From Candidatus Aminicenantota bacterium (GTDB taxonomy: Bacteria; Acidobacteriota; Aminicenantia; UBA2199), in contig DAOWKX010000076.1 of assembly GCA_030639705.1 (NCBI GenBank), positions 1 through 8,515 on the forward strand: a stretch of 8,515 nucleotides of DNA, written 5' to 3'. Positions 1 through 6,477 of this stretch are shown one piece after another (position 1 is the stretch's first letter; every line of letters begins with the position of its first letter). Made by a program: the position numbers and the translations under genes. The notes below the pieces were generated by a model. The model searched no databases. It was not told where the DNA came from and saw only the letters and a program-made list of their open reading frames with translations.

Positions 1-374
1 AAAATAATGAGATCGTCAGAAATTTTACAGTTGAAGCATTGCAGGAATTGGGTTGCAAGGTGTTCAGTGCTGAATCAGGGGAAAAAGCACTGGCATTAAT
101 TAAAGAGAGAAAGATTACCCCGGACCTCATGATCACCGATCTGATCATGCCGGAAATCAATGGCAAAGAACTGACATTAAAGCTAAAGAAAATATCACCA
201 TCAACCAGAGTGATCATCACCTCCGGTTACCCGGATAAACATATTCTTAATATTGAAGAATTGGGCAAAGGTGTTCACTTTTTATCTAAACCATATTCAA
301 TTCAGTCTTTGGTAAATAAAATAAATGAAGCTTTGAGCTCATTGAGTAATTTAGAGAATAATAAAAGTTCTTAA
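1..374 (+). CDS. Response-regulator receiver domain, partial (5' end outside window)
   Basis: The reading frame is open from the window edge (first full codon at base 3) to a TAA at 372-374. It gives 123 visible residues of a CheY-like phosphoreceiver. Visible landmarks are the phosphoacceptor Asp in MITDLIMPE (codon 138-140), the switch Thr/Ser in IITSGY (Thr codon 219-221), and the conserved Lys in FLSKPYS (codon 288-290). The protein ends about 20 residues after the last receiver helix, with no output domain following. It is therefore either a stand-alone CheY-type regulator or, as I think more likely from the GVHFLSKPYS-type ending, the C-terminal receiver of a hybrid histidine kinase whose kinase part lies to the left. 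A TTG at 39 could be taken as a start but would cut off beta-1, so it is not the true start. One residue of the usual acidic pair appears changed to Asn (see findings). The downstream permease begins 110 bases later. Confidence 0.85.
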   Translation, partial: NNEIVRNFTVEALQELGCKVFSAESGEKALALIKERKITPDLMITDLIMPEINGKELTLKLKKISPSTRVIITSGYPDKHILNIEELGKGVHFLSKPYSIQSLVNKINEALSSLSNLENNKSS

Positions 375-436
375 ACCTGCCAAAAGAATAAAAATCCGAA
401 CAAACAATAGGGCTAATTACCATTCGCCCCTACATT

Positions 437-463
437 AAATAGAAAAAATATTTTTTGCTATTT
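437..463. repeat. AT-rich imperfect palindrome upstream of the permease gene
   Basis: The left arm AAATAGAAAAAA (437-448) and right arm TTTTTT-G-CTATTT (451-463) are complementary around a TA centre, with one unpaired G at 457. It overlaps the candidate -35 of the permease promoter, so an operator role is possible. As RNA it would be a weak, nearly all A-U hairpin, so a terminator for the upstream receiver gene is less convincing. No other clear structure is seen in the 375-484 gap. Confidence 0.35.
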
Positions 464-482
464 ATACCAGAAATGATATAAA
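455..482 (+). promoter_or_regulatory. Candidate sigma70-type promoter for the AmpG-like gene
   Basis: TTGCTA (455-460, four of six matches to TTGACA) is followed after 16 bases by TATAAA (477-482), which is preceded by TGA, giving an extended -10. Initiation would fall near 488-490, after the ATG at 485 but a few bases before the in-frame ATG at 494. If the promoter is real, it favours the second ATG and a very short leader. The region is AT-rich, so a chance match is possible. Confidence 0.35.
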
Positions 483-484
483 AT

Positions 485-1996
485 ATGGATTTCATGATCA
501 GGAAAAAATTCAACAAGGACTATATCTGGACTTTTACCACCTATTTTACCGAAGGATTTCCTTTTGTCATTATCAGAACGGTTAGCTCTGTCTTTTTCAG
601 AGACATGAAGGTGTCTCTGGAAGCCATCGGCTTGACTCCGCTGTTTGGCCTCCCCTGGATACTCAAATTTTTATGGGGCCCCCAGGTGGATGAATACAGT
701 ACCAAACGGCGATGGCTTTTGGGAATGCAATCACTGTTAATAATTATGATGTTTTTAGCAGCCGTATTTGCTCCTTTACACCTGAACGTCCAGTTAATCG
801 CCACTCTATTTTTCATTGGCTCTATAATAGCTGCCACCCATGATATTGCCATTGATGGATATTACATGGAAGCTCTGGATAAAGACGGGCAGGCAAAATT
901 TGTCGGTTACCGGGTCATGGCCTATCGAATCTCCATGATGACCGGCACCGGAATTATTGTGACCATCGGAACCAATTTTAACTGGTCATTGGCCTTTACC
1001 GCAGCTGCACTCATCTTCGGTATTTTTTTCCTCTACCATTTGTTTTTTTTAAAGGAAGTTGAAGAGCAAAAAAAACCGGTTAAATCCCTGTTTCTTCAGG
1101 TACTTAAAATAAAGACCTTGATACTCTTTATTTTAATCATTAGTATGATAATTGCAATTCGATTCTTTTTTCAGTCTCACTTATACACCCGATTAAAAGA
1201 CAGCTTCCCGATTTTAAAAAAATTCTATTTTTCACACTGGATCGCCTTACTCCTATTAATATCACTGATATTAGTGGGCGTGTTTGGTAATAAAATCAAA
1301 TCATTCATTCTGAGAGATCCCGACTCATACTATGCCCGGGCATTTATCACCTTCATGGAAAGGGACAAAATTGGCATCATATTGGCATTTATCATCCTCA
1401 TGCGGGCCGGAGAATGGGCCCTGACTACCATGGTGGCTCCCTTTTTTGTTGACCTGGGAATAAAGGCCCACTATGGCTGGCTTTCCGGTCTGGTGGGATT
1501 ACCCGCAGCCATTATCGGGGCCCTGTTAGGAGGATGGCTCATCTCACGCCAGGGATTAAAAAAAATGCTGTGGCCCTTTCTGTTAGCCCAGAACATCACC
1601 AATTTGGTCTATATGATACTGGCAAGCCATCTGTCCCGGTTCGTCACCATCAACACCGGAATCGAAAATCCCATAAGCATCGGTGGAGCCAATCTGATTC
1701 TGGTGGGGTTGGTACATGGTTTTGATCAGTTTGCCAGCGGACTGGGAAATGCTGTTTTGATGACATTTCTGATGCGTATTTGCCATCATGACTTTAAAGC
1801 AGCTCACTATGCCATTGGTTCCGGTTTGATGAACGTCAGCTCTATTTTTGCCGGGGTAATGAGCGGATTTATAGCCAGCTGGTTGGGATATACCTGGCTG
1901 TTCGGAGTGAGTTTTTTAATTTCTGTCCCGGCCATGATTTTAATCCCCTTTTTACCCTATCTTTCCGATCAACCAGAACATAAATTGAATGAATAA
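485..1996 (+). CDS. AmpG-like MFS permease (PAT family, probable muropeptide transporter)
   Basis: A 503-residue polytopic inner-membrane protein, close to the roughly 490 residues of E. coli AmpG. Family marks are seen in order: a first helix with FTEGFPF (about 21-27); GLPWILKFLWGPQVDEY (55-71), the AmpG-type helix 2 and loop with the buried Trp-Gly/Ala-Pro and Asp; ATHDIAIDGYYMEAL (117-131), matching ATQDIAxDAY of AmpG; and FDQFASGLGNA (413-423), matching the LENLASGMGTA segment. Between the two six-helix halves lies an extra region (about 191-295) with two hydrophobic helices, consistent with the more than 12 helices predicted in AmpG relatives. By family, it would import GlcNAc-anhydroMurNAc-peptides released by lytic transglycosylases. 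PAT-family relatives also include acetyl-CoA transporters, so the substrate is inferred. There is no good Shine-Dalgarno. ATG 494 (residue 4) is an alternative start favoured by the promoter position. The gene converges on the EEP gene, with 36 bases between their stops. Confidence 0.85.
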   Translation: MDFMIRKKFNKDYIWTFTTYFTEGFPFVIIRTVSSVFFRDMKVSLEAIGLTPLFGLPWILKFLWGPQVDEYSTKRRWLLGMQSLLIIMMFLAAVFAPLHLNVQLIATLFFIGSIIAATHDIAIDGYYMEALDKDGQAKFVGYRVMAYRISMMTGTGIIVTIGTNFNWSLAFTAAALIFGIFFLYHLFFLKEVEEQKKPVKSLFLQVLKIKTLILFILIISMIIAIRFFFQSHLYTRLKDSFPILKKFYFSHWIALLLLISLILVGVFGNKIKSFILRDPDSYYARAFITFMERDKIGIILAFIILMRAGEWALTTMVAPFFVDLGIKAHYGWLSGLVGLPAAIIGALLGGWLISRQGLKKMLWPFLLAQNITNLVYMILASHLSRFVTINTGIENPISIGGANLILVGLVHGFDQFASGLGNAVLMTFLMRICHHDFKAAHYAIGSGLMNVSSIFAGVMSGFIASWLGYTWLFGVSFLISVPAMILIPFLPYLSDQPEHKLNE

Positions 1997-2009
1997 ATTG
2001 GATATATTA

Positions 2010-2026
2010 TTCCGGCTTTGTCCGAA
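2010..2026. terminator. Weak hairpin between convergent genes
   Basis: In the 36-base gap between the convergent stops, TTC-c-GG (2010-2015) can pair with CCGAA (2022-2026) around a six-base loop, with one bulged C. It is followed by an AT-rich run on either strand. The stem is only five pairs, so it is a weak candidate bidirectional terminator, supported mainly by its position. Confidence 0.25.
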
Positions 2027-2032
2027 GATTGA

Positions 2033-3097
2033 TTATTTTACCTGATCTTTAAAAGAAAATTCCATAATCATTGGCCGGTGATCTGAGCTGTCGATATCCA
2101 GGACATAGGCATTGAGACATTTGATTTCATGATGATTATAAAAAATATAATCGAGTTTTCGACTGGGTTGATCCGAAGGAAAGGTAAAGGACTCTCTTTC
2201 TGAGATTTTTTTCTGACCGTGCAGGATGGCTTCTCTCAAACTCTCTTCCTTTAAAAATAAAGTGACCACATTATGACTGAAAAAATCCAGGTCAGGTTCG
2301 TCCAAGAATCCGTGCTTCCGGGTGGCAAAGGGGGGGACACAGTTGAAATCTCCGATTAACAGCACCGGATATTGATCTTTAAGTGACCGGTAGATCTCCA
2401 AAACCTCCTGAGCCTGACGCTTCCGGGTTTCTTTTTCAAATGCCTCAAGGTGAATATTAATGATAACTAACTGTCTTTTCCCCACCTCTAATTCCACCAC
2501 CTGGGCCAGACGGTCCAGATAGAAAGCCCGATAATAAAAGGGTTTGTTTTTTATTTTTTCCAGTACAATTCGCCGGTTGGAAATAATGGGAAAATTGCTG
2601 GTTAAAGCCTGCCCGGATACCATTCTCTTGAAATGCGCTGCGGGTGGCCAGTTTGGAAAAGGAACATATCGTTTATCCCAGTTAATGGCTTTTGCCGCAT
2701 AGGCAAATCCGAACCCCGAGACAACATCTCTCAATTGATCTGCATAATGGGAACGATGAGAATGAAAATCCATCTCCTGATAGCCAACAAAATCGGGTTG
2801 CACGCTATTGAGCAGCCGGATAAACTCTTTTTTGTTATTATCAAAAAAATCTTTATCTTCGCGAAGCGGTAAACTATTACTCATACCGGATAAGTATCCG
2901 ATGTTATAGGACATGATCCTGAACACTTCTTTGGAGTTACCCTCAGAAACACCTGGTTTTGAATAGGTCAGGATTTCAGAGAGATGTTCGGGAGCCAGGG
3001 TTCCGGAACTTGCCCAGAAATAAAAAAACACGGCTACCACCAGGGAACCAGAAAAAAGAATCGCCGCCGTTATTAATATGACCATTAATACCTTCAT
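2033..3097 (-). CDS. Membrane-anchored endonuclease/exonuclease/phosphatase (EEP) family protein
   Basis: A 354-residue protein with a hydrophobic N-terminal segment (about 4-29, preceded by a Lys), acting as signal-anchor or signal peptide. This should put the catalytic domain on the outer side of the inner membrane. The EEP (DNase I/exonuclease III-like) fold follows, with every expected active-site motif: MSYNIG (Asn65), YQEMD (Glu108), NIHLEA (His216), IGDFN (Asp250, Asn252), KLDYIFY (Asp316) and SSDHRPM (Asp339, His340). It should be a divalent-metal-dependent phosphodiesterase or phosphatase. The family covers nucleases, sphingomyelinases and inositol-phosphate phosphatases, and the sequence does not tell me which. 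The start lies 23 bases after the EF-G stop, with no promoter visible in between, so it is probably translated from the EF-G transcript. No strong Shine-Dalgarno is present. Confidence 0.85.
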   Translation of the reverse strand: MKVLMVILITAAILFSGSLVVAVFFYFWASSGTLAPEHLSEILTYSKPGVSEGNSKEVFRIMSYNIGYLSGMSNSLPLREDKDFFDNNKKEFIRLLNSVQPDFVGYQEMDFHSHRSHYADQLRDVVSGFGFAYAAKAINWDKRYVPFPNWPPAAHFKRMVSGQALTSNFPIISNRRIVLEKIKNKPFYYRAFYLDRLAQVVELEVGKRQLVIINIHLEAFEKETRKRQAQEVLEIYRSLKDQYPVLLIGDFNCVPPFATRKHGFLDEPDLDFFSHNVVTLFLKEESLREAILHGQKKISERESFTFPSDQPSRKLDYIFYNHHEIKCLNAYVLDIDSSDHRPMIMEFSFKDQVK

Positions 3098-3120
3098 CGG
3101 GTCCGAATATATAATTCAGT

Positions 3121-5208
3121 CTAGACACCGGAATGTCTTTTTTTTTCTCTCTGCTCTTCGATCACTTTTTCTTCAACCGTTTTTGGCAATGCCTGATAGT
3201 TTAAAAATTCCAGGGAAAAATTCGACCGACCACTGGACAGGGTTCTCAGAACAGATGCATACCCGAACATTTCCATTAAAGGAACCCTGCCGGACAGTTT
3301 TTGAGAGCCTTTTCGGTAGCGCCTCATGTTGCTGATTCGCCCCCGTCTTCGGTTGATATCGGCAATGATATCCCCCATAAATTCATCAGGGGTGTTGATT
3401 TCGATTTTCATCACGGGTTCCAGCAATTGCGGACTGGTCTTTTTGATGGCCTCCTTGATCGCCAATTCAGTGCAGAAACGAAAAGCCATTTCACTGGAAT
3501 CCACCGGATGGAAACTCCCGTCGATCAGCACAAACATCACATCTACCATGGAAAAACCAGCCAGCAATCCCTTTTCCATGGTAAGACGAAATCCATATTC
3601 CACTGCCGGAATATATTCACCGGGAATATTCCCGCCTTTTATGTTGTTTACAAAAGTGATCCCCTTCCCGGTATTGGGTTCGATACGAAAATCAATATGG
3701 GCATACTGTCCCCTACCGCCTGTCTGTTTCTTATATTTATATTCATGACGGGCTTCACGGGTAATGGTTTCCCGGAATCCAACAGCCGGTTTGCCAACAC
3801 CGATATTTAAATAATGTTCGGTTTTCAGTCGGTCAACAATCACCTCGAGATGCAGCTCACCCATACCGGATATAATGGTTTCAGAGGTCTCGGAATCATA
3901 TCGAACTTTAAAGGAGGGGTCCTCCAGCGCCATTTTATTCAGGGCCAATCCCAGTTTATCACGATCTTTTGCGCTGACCGGTTCCACCTTCATGTCCAGC
4001 ACAGTTTCAGGATATTTAATGTTCTCCAGCAAAACCGGATTTTCTTCATTACAGAGAGTATCACCGGTCGAGGTGAACTTTAATCCGATTAAGGCGCCAA
4101 TATCTCCTACTTTGATCACTGTTAATTCCTTTCTCTCATTGGCATGAACCCTCAAAATACGCCCTACCCTTTCTTTTTTTCTCTTTGTGGAATTATAGAT
4201 ATAACTTCCCGCTGATAATTCACCGGAATACACCCGAATAAATGTCTGTTGCCCGACATAACTATCATTTATTATTTTGAAAGCCAGAGATGAAAAGGGC
4301 CTTTTGGCTGATGGTTTCCTGGATATGGTAAGGTCTGCATTCCGGGTATCATAACCCACGATAATTCCCCGATCCACAGGAGAGGGAAGAAAATCAATCA
4401 CCGCATCCATGAGCAGTTGAATGCCCTTGTTTTTAAAAGCAGCACCGATAAAAACAGGAGTAATCAGAAGCTTGAGGGTAGCATTCCGGGCCGCTGTTTT
4501 AATATCTTCTTCGCTGATTTCCTCATCGTTTAGATATTTTTCCATCAGGTTATCGTCAAAGTCAGCTAATTTTTCAATTAATTGTCTGTGGAATTCATCT
4601 GCCTGGCTTTTTAGATGGGCCGGAATCTCGGAAATGTCCAGATCAAATCCTTTATAGGTAATGGCTTTCATTCCGACCAGATCAATAATCCCTGAAAAAT
4701 CACTTTCACTGCCAATGGGAAGCTGAAACAAAATGGCATTGGCCCCCAGCATGTCATTCACCATGTCAACCGTCTGAAACAGATCAGCACCCTGACGGTC
4801 CATTTTATTTACAAAGGATATTCGTGGTACCTGGTAACGGTCTGCTTGATGCCATACGGTTTCACTCTGAGGTTCCACACCTCCAACCGCACAAAATACC
4901 ATGACAATTCCATCAAGGACACGTAATGAGCGTTCAACCTCCAGTGTGAAGTCAATATGACCGGGGGTATCGATGATGTTTATTTGATGATCCTTCCACT
5001 GGGCAGTAATGGCTGCAGAAGAAATGGTAATGCCTCTTTCCTGCTCCTGCTTCATGAAATCCATCACAGCCTGGCCATCATGAACTTCCCCCATCTTTCG
5101 GGTAGCGCCTGAAAAAAATAATATCCGTTCGGTGGTGGTGGTTTTGCCTGCATCGATATGGGCGACAATTCCGATATTTCTGATTTTTTGAATAACAATA
5201 TTTTCCAT
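3121..5208 (-). CDS. Elongation factor G paralogue, EFG2/spdEFG2-like
   Basis: A 695-residue translational GTPase with full EF-G domain layout and no truncation. G motifs from the chosen start are AHIDAGKT (16-23), RGIT (58-61), DTPGH (80-84) and NKMD (134-137). Domain II has TGDTLC, domain III has GMGELHLEV, domain IV has GGRGQY and the tip DGSFHPVDSSEMAF, which keeps the His matching E. coli His583, and domain V has RRGRI and MFGYASVLRTL. The switch I region (FFSGATRKMGEVHDG, VMDFM) and the end (LRTLSSGRSNFSLEF, YQALP) resemble mitochondrial EFG2 and the spirochaete/deltaproteobacterial EFG2 group more than canonical EF-G. That group works in ribosome recycling with RRF, so recycling is the inferred role. 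There is no rpsL, rpsG or tuf next to it. The start was set at 5208 because GAGGAG sits eight bases upstream; an upstream ATG at 5238 would overlap the promoter -10. EF-G family is certain; the subgroup needs a tree. Confidence 0.95.
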   Translation of the reverse strand: MENIVIQKIRNIGIVAHIDAGKTTTTERILFFSGATRKMGEVHDGQAVMDFMKQEQERGITISSAAITAQWKDHQINIIDTPGHIDFTLEVERSLRVLDGIVMVFCAVGGVEPQSETVWHQADRYQVPRISFVNKMDRQGADLFQTVDMVNDMLGANAILFQLPIGSESDFSGIIDLVGMKAITYKGFDLDISEIPAHLKSQADEFHRQLIEKLADFDDNLMEKYLNDEEISEEDIKTAARNATLKLLITPVFIGAAFKNKGIQLLMDAVIDFLPSPVDRGIIVGYDTRNADLTISRKPSAKRPFSSLAFKIINDSYVGQQTFIRVYSGELSAGSYIYNSTKRKKERVGRILRVHANERKELTVIKVGDIGALIGLKFTSTGDTLCNEENPVLLENIKYPETVLDMKVEPVSAKDRDKLGLALNKMALEDPSFKVRYDSETSETIISGMGELHLEVIVDRLKTEHYLNIGVGKPAVGFRETITREARHEYKYKKQTGGRGQYAHIDFRIEPNTGKGITFVNNIKGGNIPGEYIPAVEYGFRLTMEKGLLAGFSMVDVMFVLIDGSFHPVDSSEMAFRFCTELAIKEAIKKTSPQLLEPVMKIEINTPDEFMGDIIADINRRRGRISNMRRYRKGSQKLSGRVPLMEMFGYASVLRTLSSGRSNFSLEFLNYQALPKTVEEKVIEEQREKKRHSGV

Positions 5209-5216
5209 AAGTGTTT

Positions 5217-5222
5217 CTCCTC
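5217..5222 (-). promoter_or_regulatory. Shine-Dalgarno site of the EF-G paralogue
   Basis: GAGGAG on the minus strand lies eight bases before the ATG at 5208. It is the only strong ribosome binding site in the window and decides the EF-G start against the in-frame ATG 30 bases upstream. Confidence 0.8.
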
Positions 5223-5238
5223 GGCTGTTAATCGGCAA

Positions 5239-5268
5239 ATTATATCATATCGATTCGGGGTGTGGCAA
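5239..5268 (-). promoter_or_regulatory. Sigma70-type promoter for the EF-G paralogue
   Basis: On the minus strand, TTGCCA (5268-5263, five of six consensus) is followed after 18 bases by a perfect TATAAT (5244-5239) with an extended -10 TG at 5247-5246. Transcription should begin near 5232, giving a leader of about 24 bases that contains the Shine-Dalgarno. This separates EF-G (and probably the EEP gene after it) from the metallophosphoesterase upstream. The rest of the 130-base gap (5269-5338) shows no clear terminator. Confidence 0.65.
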
Positions 5269-5338
5269 TATCTTTAGCCTGAATATTTCATTTTATAACT
5301 GCAAACTACACCATCTCTGACATAAAGAATCAATTTAT

Positions 5339-6406
5339 TCAGGATAAAAGCCTGACCCGGGTCAATATATAATTCAGATCTTCCTGATCAAGAACAAGCC
5401 GGAAATAATCACTTCTGCCCAGCTGCCGGGGAAAATATTTATTTAACCCGGCATCCTTTTGAGTTATGTTACGATCAAACCAGTAAACCAGTCTTATCTT
5501 TCCCTCGGAAATTTCAATTGCAGTCAACCCTCTCTTACCGATGACACATCCGGAGTTGAATATACAGGGGACCAGAAGTTCTGAATCATACAGGCTGCTC
5601 TGTTTTTTTATATGATCTTTTTTTCCGTTTTTCAGCAAATCAAGTAATGTTTTTTTCAAAGAAATTATTTTTTTCTTCAGGACCAATTTTCTTTTCGATG
5701 GTGCTTTGGGATACAATCGACACAGCTGCTCTATTTTGAATTTCAGACTGTCTAATTTGGATAGAGACTCAAACAGGGGGCGATGTGTATGACCGATAAT
5801 CGCTATTATTTTTTTTTGTTTGGCAAAATGATAAACCCGCCTCTCAACCCGGTATCGTTTTCGGCTATTGTAGGCCACAGAGTAATTTTTAATTCCCAGA
5901 GGATTGGCTACCAGGCGCAAAACCAGCGTACTGAACAAATAAAAAAATTCCGGATATCTCAGGGCCTGATGACCATGAAATATTAATATATTGATCTCGC
6001 CATATTGAAATGTCAGTCCCTCAGTCACCGGAATAGCGGCTGGATAATTTTTTTTACAGCAGAGTTCATAATCATGATTGCCATAGGTCTTAAGAAGAGC
6101 CTTTCGTTTTGAAAACCGTGAAAATATTTCAAATACTTTTTTCCATCTTCCGGTAATCTTATTAAAAGAAAATCGTTGTAATTCCTCGACATCTCCATTT
6201 AAAACCAGAGTAAAGTCTTTCTTTTCATAGTAATGTTCCAGGATATAAATCAACAGGTCACTGTTGCTCACAAAATCATCTTTTTTACCACCACCTCCCA
6301 TATGAAGATCACTGAATATGACCAGTTTGTTCCTGTTTGATATTTTTTTTCGTGGTGCGGTTGCAGCCAGTTTAGTCAGTCGTTTTATGATCCATTCACT
6401 ATTCAT
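5339..6406 (-). CDS. Calcineurin-like metallophosphoesterase
   Basis: A 355-residue protein without signal peptide or membrane segment, so probably cytoplasmic. All five metallophosphoesterase blocks are present in order: SDLHMG (Asp33, His35), NGDVEE (Asp72), GNHD (109-112), FHGH (143-146) and GHTH (205-208). A dinuclear-metal phosphoesterase activity is therefore expected. The order and spacing recall the LpxH-like/YfcE-like branches of the superfamily, but I cannot name a substrate. Between GHTH and the last beta-strands there is a Lys- and Leu-rich insert (about 215-270), likely helical and strongly basic, which could bind nucleic acid or acidic lipid. The start at 6406 has no Shine-Dalgarno, and the next internal Met (36) would destroy the first metal motif. 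The gene follows mltD by 71 bases and precedes EF-G by 130 bases. Confidence 0.85.
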   Translation of the reverse strand: MNSEWIIKRLTKLAATAPRKKISNRNKLVIFSDLHMGGGGKKDDFVSNSDLLIYILEHYYEKKDFTLVLNGDVEELQRFSFNKITGRWKKVFEIFSRFSKRKALLKTYGNHDYELCCKKNYPAAIPVTEGLTFQYGEINILIFHGHQALRYPEFFYLFSTLVLRLVANPLGIKNYSVAYNSRKRYRVERRVYHFAKQKKIIAIIGHTHRPLFESLSKLDSLKFKIEQLCRLYPKAPSKRKLVLKKKIISLKKTLLDLLKNGKKDHIKKQSSLYDSELLVPCIFNSGCVIGKRGLTAIEISEGKIRLVYWFDRNITQKDAGLNKYFPRQLGRSDYFRLVLDQEDLNYILTRVRLLS

Positions 6407-6415
6407 GGATAAATA

Positions 6416-6421
6416 ATTATA
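6416..6421 (-). promoter_or_regulatory. Possible -10 element before the metallophosphoesterase
   Basis: A perfect TATAAT lies on the minus strand nine bases before the ATG at 6406. No convincing -35 is found at 16-18 bases (TTGATT occurs, but 20 bases away). If used, the mRNA would be almost leaderless. The area is AT-rich, so chance is a serious alternative, and read-through from mltD is possible. Confidence 0.25.
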
Positions 6422-6422
6422 T

Positions 6423-6457
6423 TATCCGGAAAATAACCGGAAATCAATGATATCCGG
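6423..6457. repeat. Three CCGG-centred repeats between mltD-like gene and phosphoesterase gene
   Basis: CCGG occurs at 6426-6429, 6437-6440 and 6454-6457 within 32 bases of otherwise AT-rich DNA, two of them as TATCCGG. The first two form TCCGG/CCGGA, a five-pair stem with a seven-base loop (6425-6441), which read on the minus strand is followed by AT-rich sequence. This could be a weak terminator or attenuator after mltD, or a protein binding site. Confidence 0.25.
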
Positions 6458-6477
6458 GAACTGTTTTTTATATCAAT

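Noticed and set aside
541..852. Minus-strand 103-codon ORF inside the permease
   Set aside because: It is a shadow of the AmpG-like reading frame, whose conserved motifs cover the same bases.
3301..4657. Plus-strand ORFs of 78-169 codons opposite the EF-G gene
   Set aside because: They lie fully antisense to a complete, well-conserved EF-G gene and have no recognisable motif; they are by-products of its codon use.
5209..5238. Upstream ATG at 5238 as the start of EF-G
   Set aside because: It would overlap the -10 box and lie upstream of the expected transcript start, while GAGGAG is correctly spaced for the ATG at 5208.
5284..5300. Second promoter with TATAAA in the EF-G upstream gap
   Set aside because: No acceptable -35 is found 16-18 bases away, and the promoter at 5239-5268 is far better.
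3106..5377. 14-base AT-rich match (AATATATAATTCAG) at 3106-3119 and 5364-5377
   Set aside because: One copy is intergenic and the other is inside the phosphoesterase coding region. At this AT content, a chance match within 8.5 kb is plausible.
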